The position numbers were made by a program, and so were the translations under genes. The notes under the pieces are model-generated. The model saw only the letters and a program-made list of their open reading frames with translations. It had not been told where the DNA came from and did not search any database. A stretch of DNA of 64,000 nt from Absidia repens (taxonomy: Eukaryota; Mucoromycota; Mucoromycetes; Mucorales; Cunninghamellaceae), in the NCBI GenBank assembly GCA_002105175.1, contig MCGE01000008.1, positions 558,001-622,000 on the forward strand. Direction: 5' to 3'. Positions 24,190 through 36,558 of this stretch are shown in pieces; the stretch's first letter is position 1; each line of letters opens with the position of its first letter.

Positions 24190-24420
24190 AAAGACAAGAT
24201 ATATTTTATTCAGATGTAGATAAAAGCTATGGCAACTAACACCAAGTAATGCTAATGACGGGTCCTTGACATCAAGTTAAGGTAAGCTAATCTAATGGAG
24301 GTTGGGAATCACGGATCCAAAATGAAAGGGTTTCCCCATGATGTTTGTATTGCATTTTTTAAAATGCCCCTGATCCGAGTTCTAATACTAATCCAAGATC
24401 ATCAGCTAACCTACTGAGGC
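24190..24420 (-). repeat. Dispersed repeat family, reversed partial copy R8
   Basis: Read on plus it shows GATATATTTTATTCAGATG, then AGGTAAGCTAATCTAATGG, AAAATGAAAGGGTTTCCCC and ACTAATCCAAGATCATCAG. These are the reverse complements of the tail and core blocks of the family. The head with CCCGCCCACGTG is missing; an A-rich tract replaces it. Confidence 0.75.
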
Positions 24421-24682
24421 TTTAATGAAGGAGTTGCCCTAAAACAAAAAAAAAAAAAAAAAAAAAAAAAAAAGAAAGAAAGAAAAAAAAAAAAGGGAGT
24501 GGAGAGAATAAAAAAACCATTTGGTCGGGATATGAATTTTCCAGCCGTCTCTTTTTCCCTACCCCCCCCCCGCCACCACCAGAACGTCATATTTTCAAGA
24601 ATTGCATGCATGCTTTAGAGTATAATTTTATTATAAGTATGTGTTTTTAATAAAGTAATTTAAGGTGTTGTTGTAATAGTCA

Positions 24683-26992
24683 CTACTTGTACATGCGAAA
24701 AGTATCTATCCAATCGGATGCTTCTTCCAATAAAAACATTTTTCCTTGTAGCATATGTGCTGTTATGTGGCAATGCACTGCCCATACTCCAGGGTTATCC
24801 TAACATGAATAGAAAACCAATACCCAAAGATAAATGCCCGTATTTTTTTTTCTTTCTTTCTAGTAGATGTGTTCCTTTTTACTTACAGCATATAATCGGA
24901 TTTTTGTCCATCCGCATCCTTTCGTATGTGGATCCACTTTGGTTTCGTATACGACGGTCACATCCTTATAAATTGGATGAGGAAAATTACGCTTGTCGTG
25001 ATCGCGTTCATGGACATACTCACCATCCCCTGATGCAATCACATAATGAGAATGACCATGTGTATGCCAGGGATGCAATAAACAATTCATGCCAGACTTC
25101 ACGTTCTGTAAAACAATATCCACTGTTTCATTCAATCGTATAGGGTAAGTTCCCAGCGTTGGCTCAAATCCGTCCTCGTCCAAATCCATTGCCCCAAACG
25201 TACGCTCGGGAGTGACCGATTGCATTTTCAATAACGTAAAGTAGTTTAGTATACCGTTATTATTTTTTTCAAATTTGGTGGTGTGCGAATCATATATGTG
25301 ACTGATTTTATGTGAAAGTTTGCCATTCACCGCATAGCGTGTTGATCCATCTTGCATGACCGAAGTCCAGGTACGGATTTTCAACGTCCGGTCAGGGGTT
25401 TGATATAGCCAAGGAGCTGGCGGTTCGAGTGGTCGTAAATATGGCCAGATCCAATCTCGGGGAGTATTCTCAGGTACTTCTGGGAAGTTTTTGTGGATGA
25501 TCTTGTGTTTGATGCTTTTGTGATCATGATGAGATTCTTTTTCTTGTAATTGGTCGATATCGTTTTCATTTCTCTGCAGTCGATCGTCTTGATTTTTTTC
25601 CTTGGGATTTTGATGAGCCAAGGTCATTGCATAATTTCTTTTGCCTCCTCTGTGTGACAGTGTTCTTTTTTTTCTGCCTATATATGATGCATAATTATCA
25701 ATGTTATGAGAGTTAAAAAAAAAAAAAAAAAAAAACTTAGTTCCTTTTTCGGAAAAAGTACGCATCTTACTTGCTAATTCGTTGTCTCGTTTTTTTAACT
25801 TGTCTGAATAATCGACATATCTTAAAAACCCAAAACCATTTTCAGTATGACCGGTAGCACGATGACGATGACGATATGATGTAGCAATGGCATACATGTT
25901 GTCCGAATTTGAAAAGCCATCATTTTCTTCATAATGTCGGAGATAGAAATCATCAGTGTGGATCAATACAGAAAATCTTTGGCCAGGGGTAATTTCCAAA
26001 TGTGTGGTGGTGTAAGGATGTATCAATTCTCCATCCACTTCAATGATGGTCATGTTGTGATCTTTAATACCCAATCCATAAGTACGGAATGTATTTCCTC
26101 CAATGACACGCAGTCGATACGTTCGATTCGGAAGGACGTCAAAAATACTGTGACCCTCACAACCCCGTTGTGTGGAGGAGGACTCTCCTCGGTATAGCGT
26201 ACGACCATTAAATAAAACACTATCGGCATTTGGATCATGAACATAACCAGGACCAAGATAATATTCCTCTCTTTTAAAAAAATCTTGGTGCCACCATTCG
26301 GATAGGTGTAATATAAATTCATCATCGTAGCCATATGGTCCATCATAATACTGATATTGGCGTTCACCTTCTCCATCAAATGGAGAATTATCGTTATTGT
26401 TTGATAGTTGATCGATCATAGCTTCCTCAGTAATATCATCATCATATTCATTATTATAATTATAATTACATTCATAAAAATATTCATCATCATAATCGCA
26501 ATCATAAATATAATTGTCATTATTGTTAGGTGCCACGGTTTTGCTGGTATAAGGTGAATTATTATTTTCGACTATAAACGCCCCTTGAACTGTGTCATCC
26601 TGAACTCCGACATGTGCATGATAATAAAATGTTCCTGTCTGACCCTTCAGTTGAAACCGGTGAGTAAAGGTTGATCCTGGATTAATGGCATTTTGAGTAA
26701 CATCTGGTACACCATCTGATTCAACTGTACCATATTGACGAATTCCGTGAAAATGAATACTAGTAGGCACATCTGCCTGGTTTAACACTCGAATTTCAAC
26801 TTCATCGTCTTTTGAAACCCTTATGGTTGGTGCTGGGAATTGGCCATTAACTAAAAGAGCAGAGTAAGATGTTCCAAAACAATCAGGGTCCAAGTAGGAT
26901 TGATGGATGATGAGGTCAATTTGTTTAAATTCCGCAGCTCCTCTCTTGATGAATATTGATAATAATAAGAAATATATAATTGAAAAAACCAT
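24683..26992 (-). CDS. Secreted multicopper oxidase (laccase/ferroxidase-like)
   Basis: Three exons (26992-25771, 25677-24887, 24799-24683) give 709 residues. Residues 1-20 (MVFSIIYFLLLSIFIKRGAA) are a signal peptide. Copper motifs are present: HFHG at 80-83, YYHAH near 124-127, HPWHTHGH at 609-616 and HCHITAH at 680-686. The last exon, NPGVWAVHCHITAHMLQGKM, is required to complete the trinuclear and type 1 sites. A shorter frame ending at 24860 would lose the catalytic Cys and His. Intron 25678-25770 is 93 bp, has no stop and encodes a Phe run if retained. Residues about 143-205 are an Asn/Asp/Tyr-rich insertion between the first two cupredoxin domains. The residue ten after the type 1 Cys is Lys, with Met next to it, where Met, Leu or Phe is usual. 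The substrate (phenol, Fe(II) or other) cannot be read from sequence. Confidence 0.92.
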
Positions 26993-28978
26993 AAAATAGA
27001 TAAAAATTATTCTACTGTAAGTGTATATGATATTATTTCAATAAAGACACAAATATAAGAAATAGTGAGTGGTATATGCTGATATACAAAAAAAAAAAAA
27101 AAAAAAAAAAAAAAAGCATAAAAAATTAAGCCAAGAATGATTCGATATATGATACAGAGCGAGGCTTCATAGTATGTTATGCGTCGAAGTTTTATGGTTG
27201 CTATTAGAACTCCCAGCCGTTTTCCAAATATCATGATATATACTTTGAAATTTTATCATGCTTCATACTCTAAATACTTGTCCATAACACTACAGGAAAA
27301 CGAATGTCTACTTAATTTACCACACTCAATATCTAGCCGAAATTTCCATGTGGATATACCTTTTTTTCTCCCTGAAGAATGTAATCCCCTTAATTTGACA
27401 TTGAATTATCAACTCAATACAATACCAACTTGAAGAACCAATAACCTATATACCTGTTAACTTTTTTTTCTTATCCTTCAACCATCAATCATTGTATCAT
27501 AATAGTGACATATTACAGTACTGCATTAGCATTTAGTTTATTTGGTATATAATGTACAATATGTGGTCTAATCAGAGAAGGCAAGCTATTATATTGTGAG
27601 TTGAAAACTATTCTTTTAAACAGTACATGAGGGGTGGGGTAAGATATACTAGGTCAAATTTCTCCGTATTGAGCTCAAAGTCATGTTAGAAGAGATCCAC
27701 CATACCACCATGCTGAAAGGTAATGGTGGTTTTAAAAGGACGGCAGAATCACGATAACGCCGAAGTTGACTGCTGTAAAAAAAAGTGAGCCACATGTTAC
27801 CGTGGTGGCTGAGTTGTGAGAAGAAAACTACTATGTTTATATGGTGCTCTATAGTTTTGACTGTTGGAAAAAGGGGTTCTTTTTTATATCCATCAATAAT
27901 AAAAAAAAAGGCAAACCAATTCCTTTTGAATCCCGCCCACGTGAATATTTTTATTCTTCCCCATTTATTTTCCGCTCTCTTTCTTTTCTTTTTCTTCTTT
28001 CTCTTTTCCATTTTTCTTCGTCATTTTAACTTTTTTGAGATTATGTTGGACTTAGATTAGTGTCAGGACTAGCTTAGAAGGGGTTTCAGCTCAGGGATTA
28101 CAAGCTGCATGGGGAAACCCTTTCATTTTAGATTCAGGATTTTGGAGCACCACTAGTTGGCTTTTTAGGGCCTCCGTTAGCTTAGTTTAGTCTTAGTTTG
28201 TCCAGAGTCTGTATGTACATCTGGATAAAGTATATCTCTTTTCACTTACTTCAATGAACAATGTCTCATTAGTTTCTCTCATGTCTTGCACAATATATTA
28301 GAATTCATTTTACAAACGTCCGTTTAGATTAGTGTTGAACATTTGTCCATGTGTTTCAATAAAAGCAGACCATTGAGTCATTCTCATGTCTTGTACTGTA
28401 CAATGTATCAGAATCCATTTACAAATGTCCCTTTAGATTCGTGTTGACCATTTTCAGGTCTCCTCCAGTTCCCCTCATATTTCGCGCATTAGAGTTTTTG
28501 TTATTTATAATGAATCCCGATCTTTTAGTTTAGCGTTTACCCTTTTGCTTCAAATAAAAACATGTCCTTTTTTTAGCCATCCTCTAATCCATCATATAGT
28601 AACAAAGTCATTCATGTGGCTCTTATGTGAGTATTCTACCCTAAATCTGCTTACTAGCTCCCAACTTCTATTACTTTTTCACTGAGTCTCAATGACACTC
28701 AAGTCCTTCCCCTTTTTCATTGCTGAACTCAGTGCCCCAAATCCACTAATTCAAACTCCCATCATTCCTCACTCTCTGTATATCCTACATGGAAGTCCTA
28801 TTTTTGCTTATATATGTATATAAAACCTATATTTATTTTATTAATGTGTAGATAATAAAGAAAATAATTTAATAATAAAGGTATATACTAGTATAAACAT
28901 AAATAAAAGAGTACGGGTATATATCAATAGAAAAAAGAAAGAAGTGAGAGAAAGGGAATATACTACGCTAAACTAAAA
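26993..28978. other. Intergenic region with repeat copy R4
   Basis: It holds the multicopper oxidase promoter side with an A26 tract at 27089-27114, then repeat copy R4 at 27930-28600. The rest is AT-rich sequence up to the 3' end of the RasGEF. No gene was seen. Confidence 0.65.
27930..28600 (+). repeat. Dispersed repeat family, copy R4 (most complete tail)
   Basis: The head is ATCCCGCCCACGTGAATATT. The core has TTAGTGTCAGGACTAGCTT, GGGATTACAAGCTGCATGGG and GTTAGCTTAGTTTAGTCTTA. The tail shows repeated units of roughly 100 bp, each with TCTCATGTCTTG-like and TTTAGATT(A/C)GTGTTGA blocks. These sit between CAATGAACAATGTC, CAATAAAAGCAGACC and CAAATAAAAACATGTCC. Confidence 0.85.
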
Positions 28979-31900
28979 CTATTCAATAGCATGACTAAGT
29001 CGACGTACTGTTTCCGCATCCAAAGGATCTAATAGTAGGCATCTTTCATAAATTTCTTCGTCCAAATCAAAAGCATACCGCCGCGCTAGGTTTTGGAAGG
29101 TGAGGACGCGCTTGATGACAGTCGCTGTAATACGATGCTTTCTAAAATTGACCAACGGTTGTTTCAGAACAGGGGAGAGATTAGATTGAGTTGCCGCCGT
29201 TTGTTCAGTGTAAATCTTGTGATGGGCATGGTTGGGTTCGAGATAAGGTGGTTGTTCTGAGTTGAAGACGAGATCGGACAGGTAAATACCAAGGAAAGGA
29301 ATGCACCCACCAAATGGAATTTTGACACGTGTGCGTTTAAAGCCTTTATTGCCGCTACTACTAGTTCCAGGCATTTCCACTTGCACCTCGGTTGGGGACA
29401 TCCCGTATTCATCAGCCACCATCGTCATGTTGTCCCGAATATGTTTCCAGTTGCGCATAGGTGATGTGAATTGCGACAGTTCGTCCAAGAGCCGTTGTTC
29501 GCTTGCACCTACACGGGCCCATGTTTTTTTCAGTCTTGATACAGAGGGTGATTGTAATCCGAGAAGAATTTGTACCAACGTAGCAAAGTTAGAATACATA
29601 CGACATTTCTAAAATAAATAAGTAAAAAAAAAAAAAAAAAAAAGTAGGGTGAGATGTCTGACATGAAGAGTAAACTGTATTTGTCGTTTTATTACCTGAG
29701 CTAAGCGTATGAATTTTTCTACCACTTTCACCCGAAGATCCAGCTTTTGCACACTAACAATTTCAGAAGCGACCCACTGACATACTGTATTGAAGCGCTC
29801 GATTACCTGCTCGATGCCACCGTAGCCGTCTTGTCGAGCCAGTTGCATTTGTCGGATTTGTCTTGTATAATTGACTTGGTCATCCATGCCGACAGAGGAA
29901 GAAAGATAAGTATGTGCATCGTCGATGTCGCCGTTTTGACTATTGCTGCTGTGGCACATTGTTGCTTCGTTTGTTGCCATCTTGGTCCATCTACAATGTA
30001 CCATTTCTTCCCAGTCCACACCGAGCAATACGTCTCGTTCAATAAAACAGAGTTGTTGTGCCATTTTTCCAGATCGGTAGGAAAGAATAAAGCTGCTGGG
30101 ATTATATTGCATAGGTCCTGGCTGATCATAATGTGTTGTTCCATTAGTAGTTGTTGTTTCGTCCATCATGTCTTGCGAAGCATGGGCAGGAGTCCAAGGT
30201 GGAATTGTAGATGCTGAAGATGGTAAAGGAATATCGGACGTAGCCTGTGCCGGTGTTTCAGTAGATAAAGAAGGTTGTGGATGAGCTGCCAAATCGTGTA
30301 AGTCATGAGGTGATGGATCCATTGAATGAATAGATGTTGTAGAAAAAGCTTGTCGATGTAAGCTTGTTCCATCTCCTTTTGTCGACACACCTGTAAGGCG
30401 ATCTAAGCTACCATTGCTGACATCCAAGTAATGCTTTTTGATTCGTTTTGTCATTTCTTGCTGCTTGTATTTTCTGCCGTGGCCACTGTTGATGATGTTT
30501 TCAGACAAAGTCGAAGAATTTGACAAGGAGGAAGACGATGAGTCACTATCGCCGTCTTTTTCATCACCATCTACTTCATCAATTTCTTCAATATGCATGC
30601 CAATATCGGAAGCAGAATGAGAGTACGCCGCATTGAGTTGCCCAAGATACATAGGTCCATTTTGTGCGATAGCAGGTCGACTATAGTTGCTTGTTTCACC
30701 AAGTAGGTTGTCTGCCTCCAATACTTGGTGCCCCGTTGGTTTTCTGTTGCCTTTATCAATACTAGCACCACGTCTACGTCGAAGTTCCATGCTTTGGCGT
30801 TTTTCGTCATCCGTCAGTAAAGCCAGACTGAATCTCCGACATGCTCTTGGTCCTGTTGTCGCACCAGTACATCGTATACAGTCGCATTGTATTTCCAAAT
30901 CGTTTTCACTTTCACGAAGTTCCTGTGCAATTCTGCTAACAAGTGTGCTGCTAGGTGGTGGAGGTGAGACAGGTACTGGTTCACCCTTTTTTGGCGTCAC
31001 TGAATTCGTTTGTTGGGATGTTGTTGCAGGTGTTGATGTTGACGCTGTCGATAAAGAGGTAGCCATGTTATCGGTGTTGAAGTTATTGTTTTCCGTTGAT
31101 ACTTTTGCAGAGGAGGATGGTGTGGCAACGGCAGAAGAAACACTTGTCGTTGGTTCTGGTGTTGCTGGAGCAACTTCTGTTTTTTCGGTGTTGCTGCTGA
31201 GGCCTGCTGGGCTCGAGGTTGATCTGGAGAATACCATATTGACAAATTTTTTGGAGAGTCCTCTTCGGTGGCCGCCAGGAGGCGTCTGTATTGCAAAGGA
31301 TTCATTCATGGAAGCTGGAGAGACAGTTTGGTCATAAGGGATTGCTTCAAAATCGTCGTCATTGTGACCCATACTGGCAGGCAAAATAAATGCCGATTTC
31401 TGTCCTTCGATGGCTGGTGGACCAGTAAAGCTATTCTTGTGTCGCAAGTGACGAAGAAGACCATTCCCAGCGTCAATTGGCACATTCGTCATTTGATCAG
31501 GTAATGGTGGCATGTCTGGTATATCTGAGTCATCTGCAGTCGAGTGATTGTGGTGGTGATGGTGCGGTGAGCTGGGTGTTGAAGCTGATTTCCGCAGGAG
31601 TTTCGCCATGTCCGATGCCGCAACGTCACGTAAACTTTTTTCGCTCTTCCGTCGTTCAATACTTTTCCGTGAGAGGTGTCGTGACAAGCCAATCGCACCA
31701 CCATTGTGGTTCATAGTTGAGTCCCGACCATCCAGAGAATGTGATTGACTACCGGGCGCCACCTTTTTGGATATGTCATTCATGTTGTCTACCGAAATAG
31801 TGTCAGCAATGTCCAATTTTCGAATAAAATCTTCAGTAAGTCCTTTAGAAGGCATGCGAGGTACGCTTTGTTGATGTGATGCTGATGATTCTTCGTCAGG

Positions 31901-34900
31901 AGATAGTTGACACCATTTGCTTGAAGGAACACGTCGTATGCGTGAAGTGTCACCAATTGCCGCTTTTCGAATAGGTCCATCAATTCTTTCAAGAGAAGCC
32001 AACACTGCTGCCTGTTCTTCCGTCATTTCCACATTTTCCGTAGTGGTGTTCAGACTAGATTGATTTTCTTGTTGCTGTTGCTGTTGCTGTCGATTGCTAC
32101 CATTAGTTTTGTCCAAGTTCTTTATAGCATTCGTTGAAACTGTTGGTGTGATAATTTCAGATGCAGAAGAGAGGCTGCGCTGCAGGGAGATACGGGAGTC
32201 AGATATGTACAAATCAGACAGAGAAGGTTGACCATCACCAGCGATTTCGACCATGTTGTCAGTTTGAGTTTCAGGAACAGAGAAGAATTCGGCCCGGCTA
32301 CGTTCTTCCTCTTCTTCTCGTCGACGCCGTTCGTGCTCCAATTTGCTTTGTTGATATTCCGATTTCCATTGCTGATGCGGTATAGAAGATCCAGTATCGT
32401 CATCATCGTCGCAGTTGTCTCCAGAATTCAATGTACCCGTATCATTTTCATCATTGTAATAATCATCATCACTAGCAATTTCTGTTGTTCCAGGGCTAAG
32501 GGCGCTCTCCAAAGAGTCATCAGAGGCAACACTCGCTTGCGAGGCAGCTGCAGATCCATGGAAATCTTGAGAGGATGAGAGAGCATTCATTTTTCGTTCC
32601 ACTTCCATGCGTTGTAAATAGGACTGTTTGGCTGTTGTCACTTGATCATTTTGATTTTCCTTGAGAATAAAAGCCCGGGCCACTGCAGTATCCATAAGTG
32701 TTGTGTTTTTGGAGCTGACGATGGAAACGTCACTAGTAACCAAAGCTGTATCATTGACTTGAGGTTGTTGTTGTTGCTGTTGCTGATTCTGTACCTGGAA
32801 GTCGGTCTTATTGCCATGCACATTGCCAATCACAACCATTGGAGCACGCCTAGCATCTTGCACAGCCATATTTCCATTATGCTTGCCACCCACATCAACA
32901 CCACGCACAAGAGCGGTCTTTCGCCTCAGAAGCCCATGAGCCAAATTTGCACGCACCATTTCTTCAACACGTTCTTGATCCGACGATGGAGGAGGCGGAG
33001 CAATGACTTGAACTCGTTGAGAATTTGTCCCATGATAGTACACCTTTTTGAGTCGTCGCACCACACGCTTGAGGCCTTTGACAATACGCTGATCCCGAGG
33101 AGATGACCTAACCAATGGATGAGAGGGCAAAGCATTCAAGAAAGTAGTCAACACCACACGCAAATCACGAATAGGAATGAAGTCGTGTACAAAATAGTTC
33201 AAAAGCCAGTGTCGCATAACCACAAACGTTCTATTCAGGTCAGGGAAAAAAAACTTTGAAATCAGTACTCAATCATCATCATCCCCTTTTTTTTTGTTCC
33301 ATTTATGTACCTAATACGCACAATCCTTCTATCTTCTTCGTCGTTCTCCAGAGCCCAACGGAATCGTAGGATAAGTAGTTTGCATAACTGAGTTGGTGAT
33401 ATAAAGCTTCTATACGTCAGGAAGAAGTCTGTCATAAATTCATAGTCTAAAATGTTGGATCAATAAAATGAGGAGTTAGCATATGTTATACTAACATTCC
33501 AATTCCCTTCCTACCATATCCTTTCTTTTTTTTTTTTTTTGTATGAATTACCTAACGTATTGGTCAATTTTTCCACCAATTTTTCCACTGAGGCAGCTTC
33601 AATCACCTTTGCCACATGCTTGTTCGATGTGATAACGTTGTAGCTGATCCTGATTGAGAGATTGAATTCATATGTTGTTGGTGCTTGAGTTTGCTGTTCC
33701 CAAAAGTCCGCTTCAAAAGTAAGATGCTCTTGAGGTTGTCGGCAGAGGATCGGTGCATCAAGGAGTGCGATCTTAGTGTTTTGCGAAGCCCATCAGTCAA
33801 TTTTCCCGATAAAAGTCGGGGACGCCCATGATCCAGTCGTGAAGGTAAATTTGCAACGCTTGTTGTTGTATTTGAGGAGAATCCACGCATCGGTGCTGGT
33901 GGGGTTGAAGGAGAGGACGAAGTCGACGATAAAGGAAGATCGGCAGTAGAGTTCAAAGTAGATGGTTTTGACTTGAAGGGTACACTATTTGACTCTTGTG
34001 CTTGGCTTGTCGATGCTGTAGTAGTGGTGGCCATTGATGCAGAAACCGCCTTTGGGTCCGGACCCCATATAATAATACGATCGTCATCATCGGGTTTCAA
34101 AAGATCGAAGACAGCAGGAGGGTAGCCAATGAATAAGAGTGGAGCAGAAACTTGATATTGATGTTGATCTTGTTGCGAAAGATCAGGGTTATCCAAACAA
34201 TTCACGGTATGCATTTGATTAGGACCAGCCATGAGAGATTGCGTTGTAAGAGTTGAGTGAATAGAAGTAGTGGAGACAGATCGATCGAGAACGGGCCGCA
34301 TTGAGGAGTGAAGTAAGACCGAGGACGCATTGGCGGGAAACATGAGATCGCTGCCATTTTCATCTTCGATTAGAATATCGTTAAACCGGCTAACAGTAGG
34401 AATATCAGGCAAAAGGGTGAATGTTGATTGATGCTGTTGAAGTGGCGATGTTGATGACTGAGTTGGTATTGGGGACGACGATGATTGGGAGACAGGTGGA
34501 CAAAAAGACGATTCAGTAGTAATTGTTGAGTCATTCCTAGTATCGGCAGTAGTTGCATGTGATTTGTGCCCATAGTAGAGCTCCTGTTGTGTTGTATCCA
34601 TATCATTTGCACGAGGCTGTCGTTCCCAAAATATCTTGGACTCGCTGTATTCTAAAACCCCAAAAACTGTGGCAAGAGCAGCACGTTCGCGACCACCACC
34701 ACCAGTGTCATTCAATAGTTGTTGCGGTATAATCGAATTGTTTCGTGTTCGTTTTGGTGCAGGAATGGCCGTTTCTTGCTGCAGAGGCGACTCAGTGAAT
34801 TCCTTTGGGAGATCACTAAGACAATGGCAATGAATGAGTTCTCCTAAAGTTTTTACATATAGCCAATATACAATGTAATTTACCTTTCATCCAATAAAGT

Positions 34901-34909
34901 GCTACTCAT
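28979..34909 (-). CDS. RasGEF (Cdc25 domain), Lte1-like layout
   Basis: Proposed exons are 34909-34884, 34815-33552, 33446-33311, 33230-29696 and 29608-28979, about 1,860 residues. After a Ser/Thr/Gln-rich N-terminal part of about 400 residues comes a RasGEF N-terminal module (EKLVEKLTNTLDYEFMTDFF, LTYRSFISPTQLCKLLILRF, VVMRHWLLNYFVHDFIPIRD). About 950 low-complexity residues follow. The C-terminus is a CDC25 catalytic domain (QQLCFIERDVLLGVDWEEM, RFNTVCQWVASEIV, CRMYSNFATLVQILLGL, IPFGGCIPFLGIYLSDLVF). Such proteins load GTP on Ras-like GTPases. The two modules split by a long insert resemble Lte1 (mitotic exit) more than classical Cdc25/Sdc25. In exon 34815-33552 the frame upstream (..SATTLSHRTS) and the frame reading VAKVIEAASVEKL differ by one base. 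No intron with a GT donor explains it, so this is a sequencing error, a real frameshift or an unusual intron. The 5' end is tentative. Confidence 0.85.
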
Positions 34910-35848
34910 AAATTCCAATATAGTCCTGGTACCAAAACCAAAATAGATGTCAGTTAAAAAGACAAAAAAAAAAAAGAAAAAAAGAAAAAGAGAAAATAAT
35001 GAAACCACATGAATTTTTTGTAATTTGGGCGGATCGGAGTAAGAATTAATAAGGTGTAGCTTGTCCCACCTATTTACCATGCGAGAAATCATGCTTCAAT
35101 GGAAACAAAAAGAAAACCAAAAGAACTCAGCCTACATATCATTGCTGTAATTATATATTTCAATCCATCTGTCAACTTATATATACATGTTTCCGCGTTA
35201 TAAAACAAAGAAAATGGAGGAGAACAAATCACGGGCAAAATGAAACGAAGAGCAAGATAATATCTCGGACAAACCTATTTTGGCACTAAATAACATGTTT
35301 GACGGTGGCACAAATTTCCATCACACTTTACAACTTGCCCCAAGCGATCTAGTTTCACAGTATCCATTTAACTTGGCGATGGTAACTCTATGGATTATAC
35401 TATAAGCACTTGATGGGCGTTCTCGGTTCATTGATTAGGTCCCGCATCTTTGCTTTTTAGGCTCTGTAGATTCATCACTATTGTTTTCTGATTTTAATTT
35501 TAATTTGGTAGTCTTTTATAATGAGACAATGAGTGGTTGACTTGTTCTGATTTTTCTCCTCCTTCCTTGGAGCTTCAATCTTGACTGAAGGTCGTCATAG
35601 TAAAAAATCTGCATACCATGCTTTTATTTTTGTTTTTATAGTGATGGATAAAATGTCAGCCTACCAACACTTTTCAACTTTCACCGCGCGTTATGCAAAA
35701 TTACACGGTATTAAAAAAAGGGGCAGGGGATTCGCTCTTTCGACAGAAACATTCAAATACCGCCATCAGCCACCAGCGCGGTTTACCTATTTAGGGTTTG
35801 GTTAATTTTTTTTAATGGGAAAACATTTCTTCTTTCTGTTTCTTTATC
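34910..35848. promoter_or_regulatory. Divergent upstream region (RasGEF / DUF2039 gene)
   Basis: It lies between the tentative RasGEF ATG and the ATG at 35849. It has an A-rich tract at 34965-34996. Further 5' RasGEF exons could lie here: a potential acceptor precedes GACTATATTGG near 34928. I could not support any exon. Confidence 0.4.
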
Positions 35849-36558
35849 ATGTCTACGTACGAAAGTAAAGCAACTAACCGCAAAGGCAACAATTCAAAGA
35901 AAGGCCAGGCACATCAAAACACAACGGCATGGAAACCTAACAAGAACTCCAAGAAAACCCGTGAAATCAATGCCTTACCTGTGTATGGATTATGCCAACG
36001 CTGCACTGATGTGATCTTGTGGCGTAAGAAGTATAGAAAGTACAAGCCTTTGACTTCAGTGAAGAAGTGGTAAGCGAAAAACTGAATATACGATCTACTA
36101 CAAAGGATGACTATTGACTTTTTTTTTCTTTTTCTTTCTTTTAGTGTTGGTTGCGAACAAAAGAACATCAAGGAAGCCTACCATGTTTTATGCAACAACT
36201 GTGCCACCGAGAAAAAAGTGTGTGGCAAGTGCCTTGAAAGCAAGGAAATCATCACAGAGTAAGTTTGGCAAAAAAAAAAAAAGTATAGTGAACCAGATAG
36301 CACAATTTTGCTGACTGAATGGCATGGTGCAATTTATTATCACGCTTTAGTAAGGAGGAAATCAAATCGGCGGCTGATGAACTCAAGGATGAACAAGAAC
36401 TGGATCGTATGCTGGGCAAGATGACTCTACGACAAAGACGAAGCTATATGCGAAAATTGGAACGTGGTGATGATGTGCAAGATATAAACGAAGACGATCT
36501 CGATAACTTTGAATTCAGTGATGACGAAGATGACTACGACAGCGATCAAGACAACTAA
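35849..36558 (+). CDS. DUF2039 / C9orf85-like zinc-ribbon protein
   Basis: Three exons (35849-36069, 36145-36258, 36351-36558) give 180 residues. The N-terminus is basic (KKGQAHQNTTAWKPNKNSKK). The central domain has four CxxC-type pairs: LCQRC, a CVGC created by the first splice, CNNC and CGKC. These fit the DUF2039 family (human C9orf85), probably zinc-binding. The C-terminus is helical and charged (LRQRRSYMRKLERGDD) and ends in an acidic run (FSDDEDDYDSDQDN). The family has no established function. All splice junctions keep phase. Confidence 0.9.

Larger units (their letters stand above)
22680..24682. other. Intergenic region with repeat copies and microsatellite
   Basis: It contains the paralog 2 3' end (AATAAAG at 22901), repeat copy R3 (23011-23640), a CA microsatellite (24012-24069), a reversed partial repeat (24190-24420) and an A-rich tract (24442-24494). 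No gene was seen. Confidence 0.65.

Noticed and set aside
23907..24239. Frames over the CA microsatellite
   Set aside because: They are open only because the dinucleotide repeat has no stops.
29747..33106. Several frames of 60-216 codons within the RasGEF gene on both strands
   Set aside because: They are low-complexity shadows of the Ser/Gln-rich coding region with no recognisable domains.
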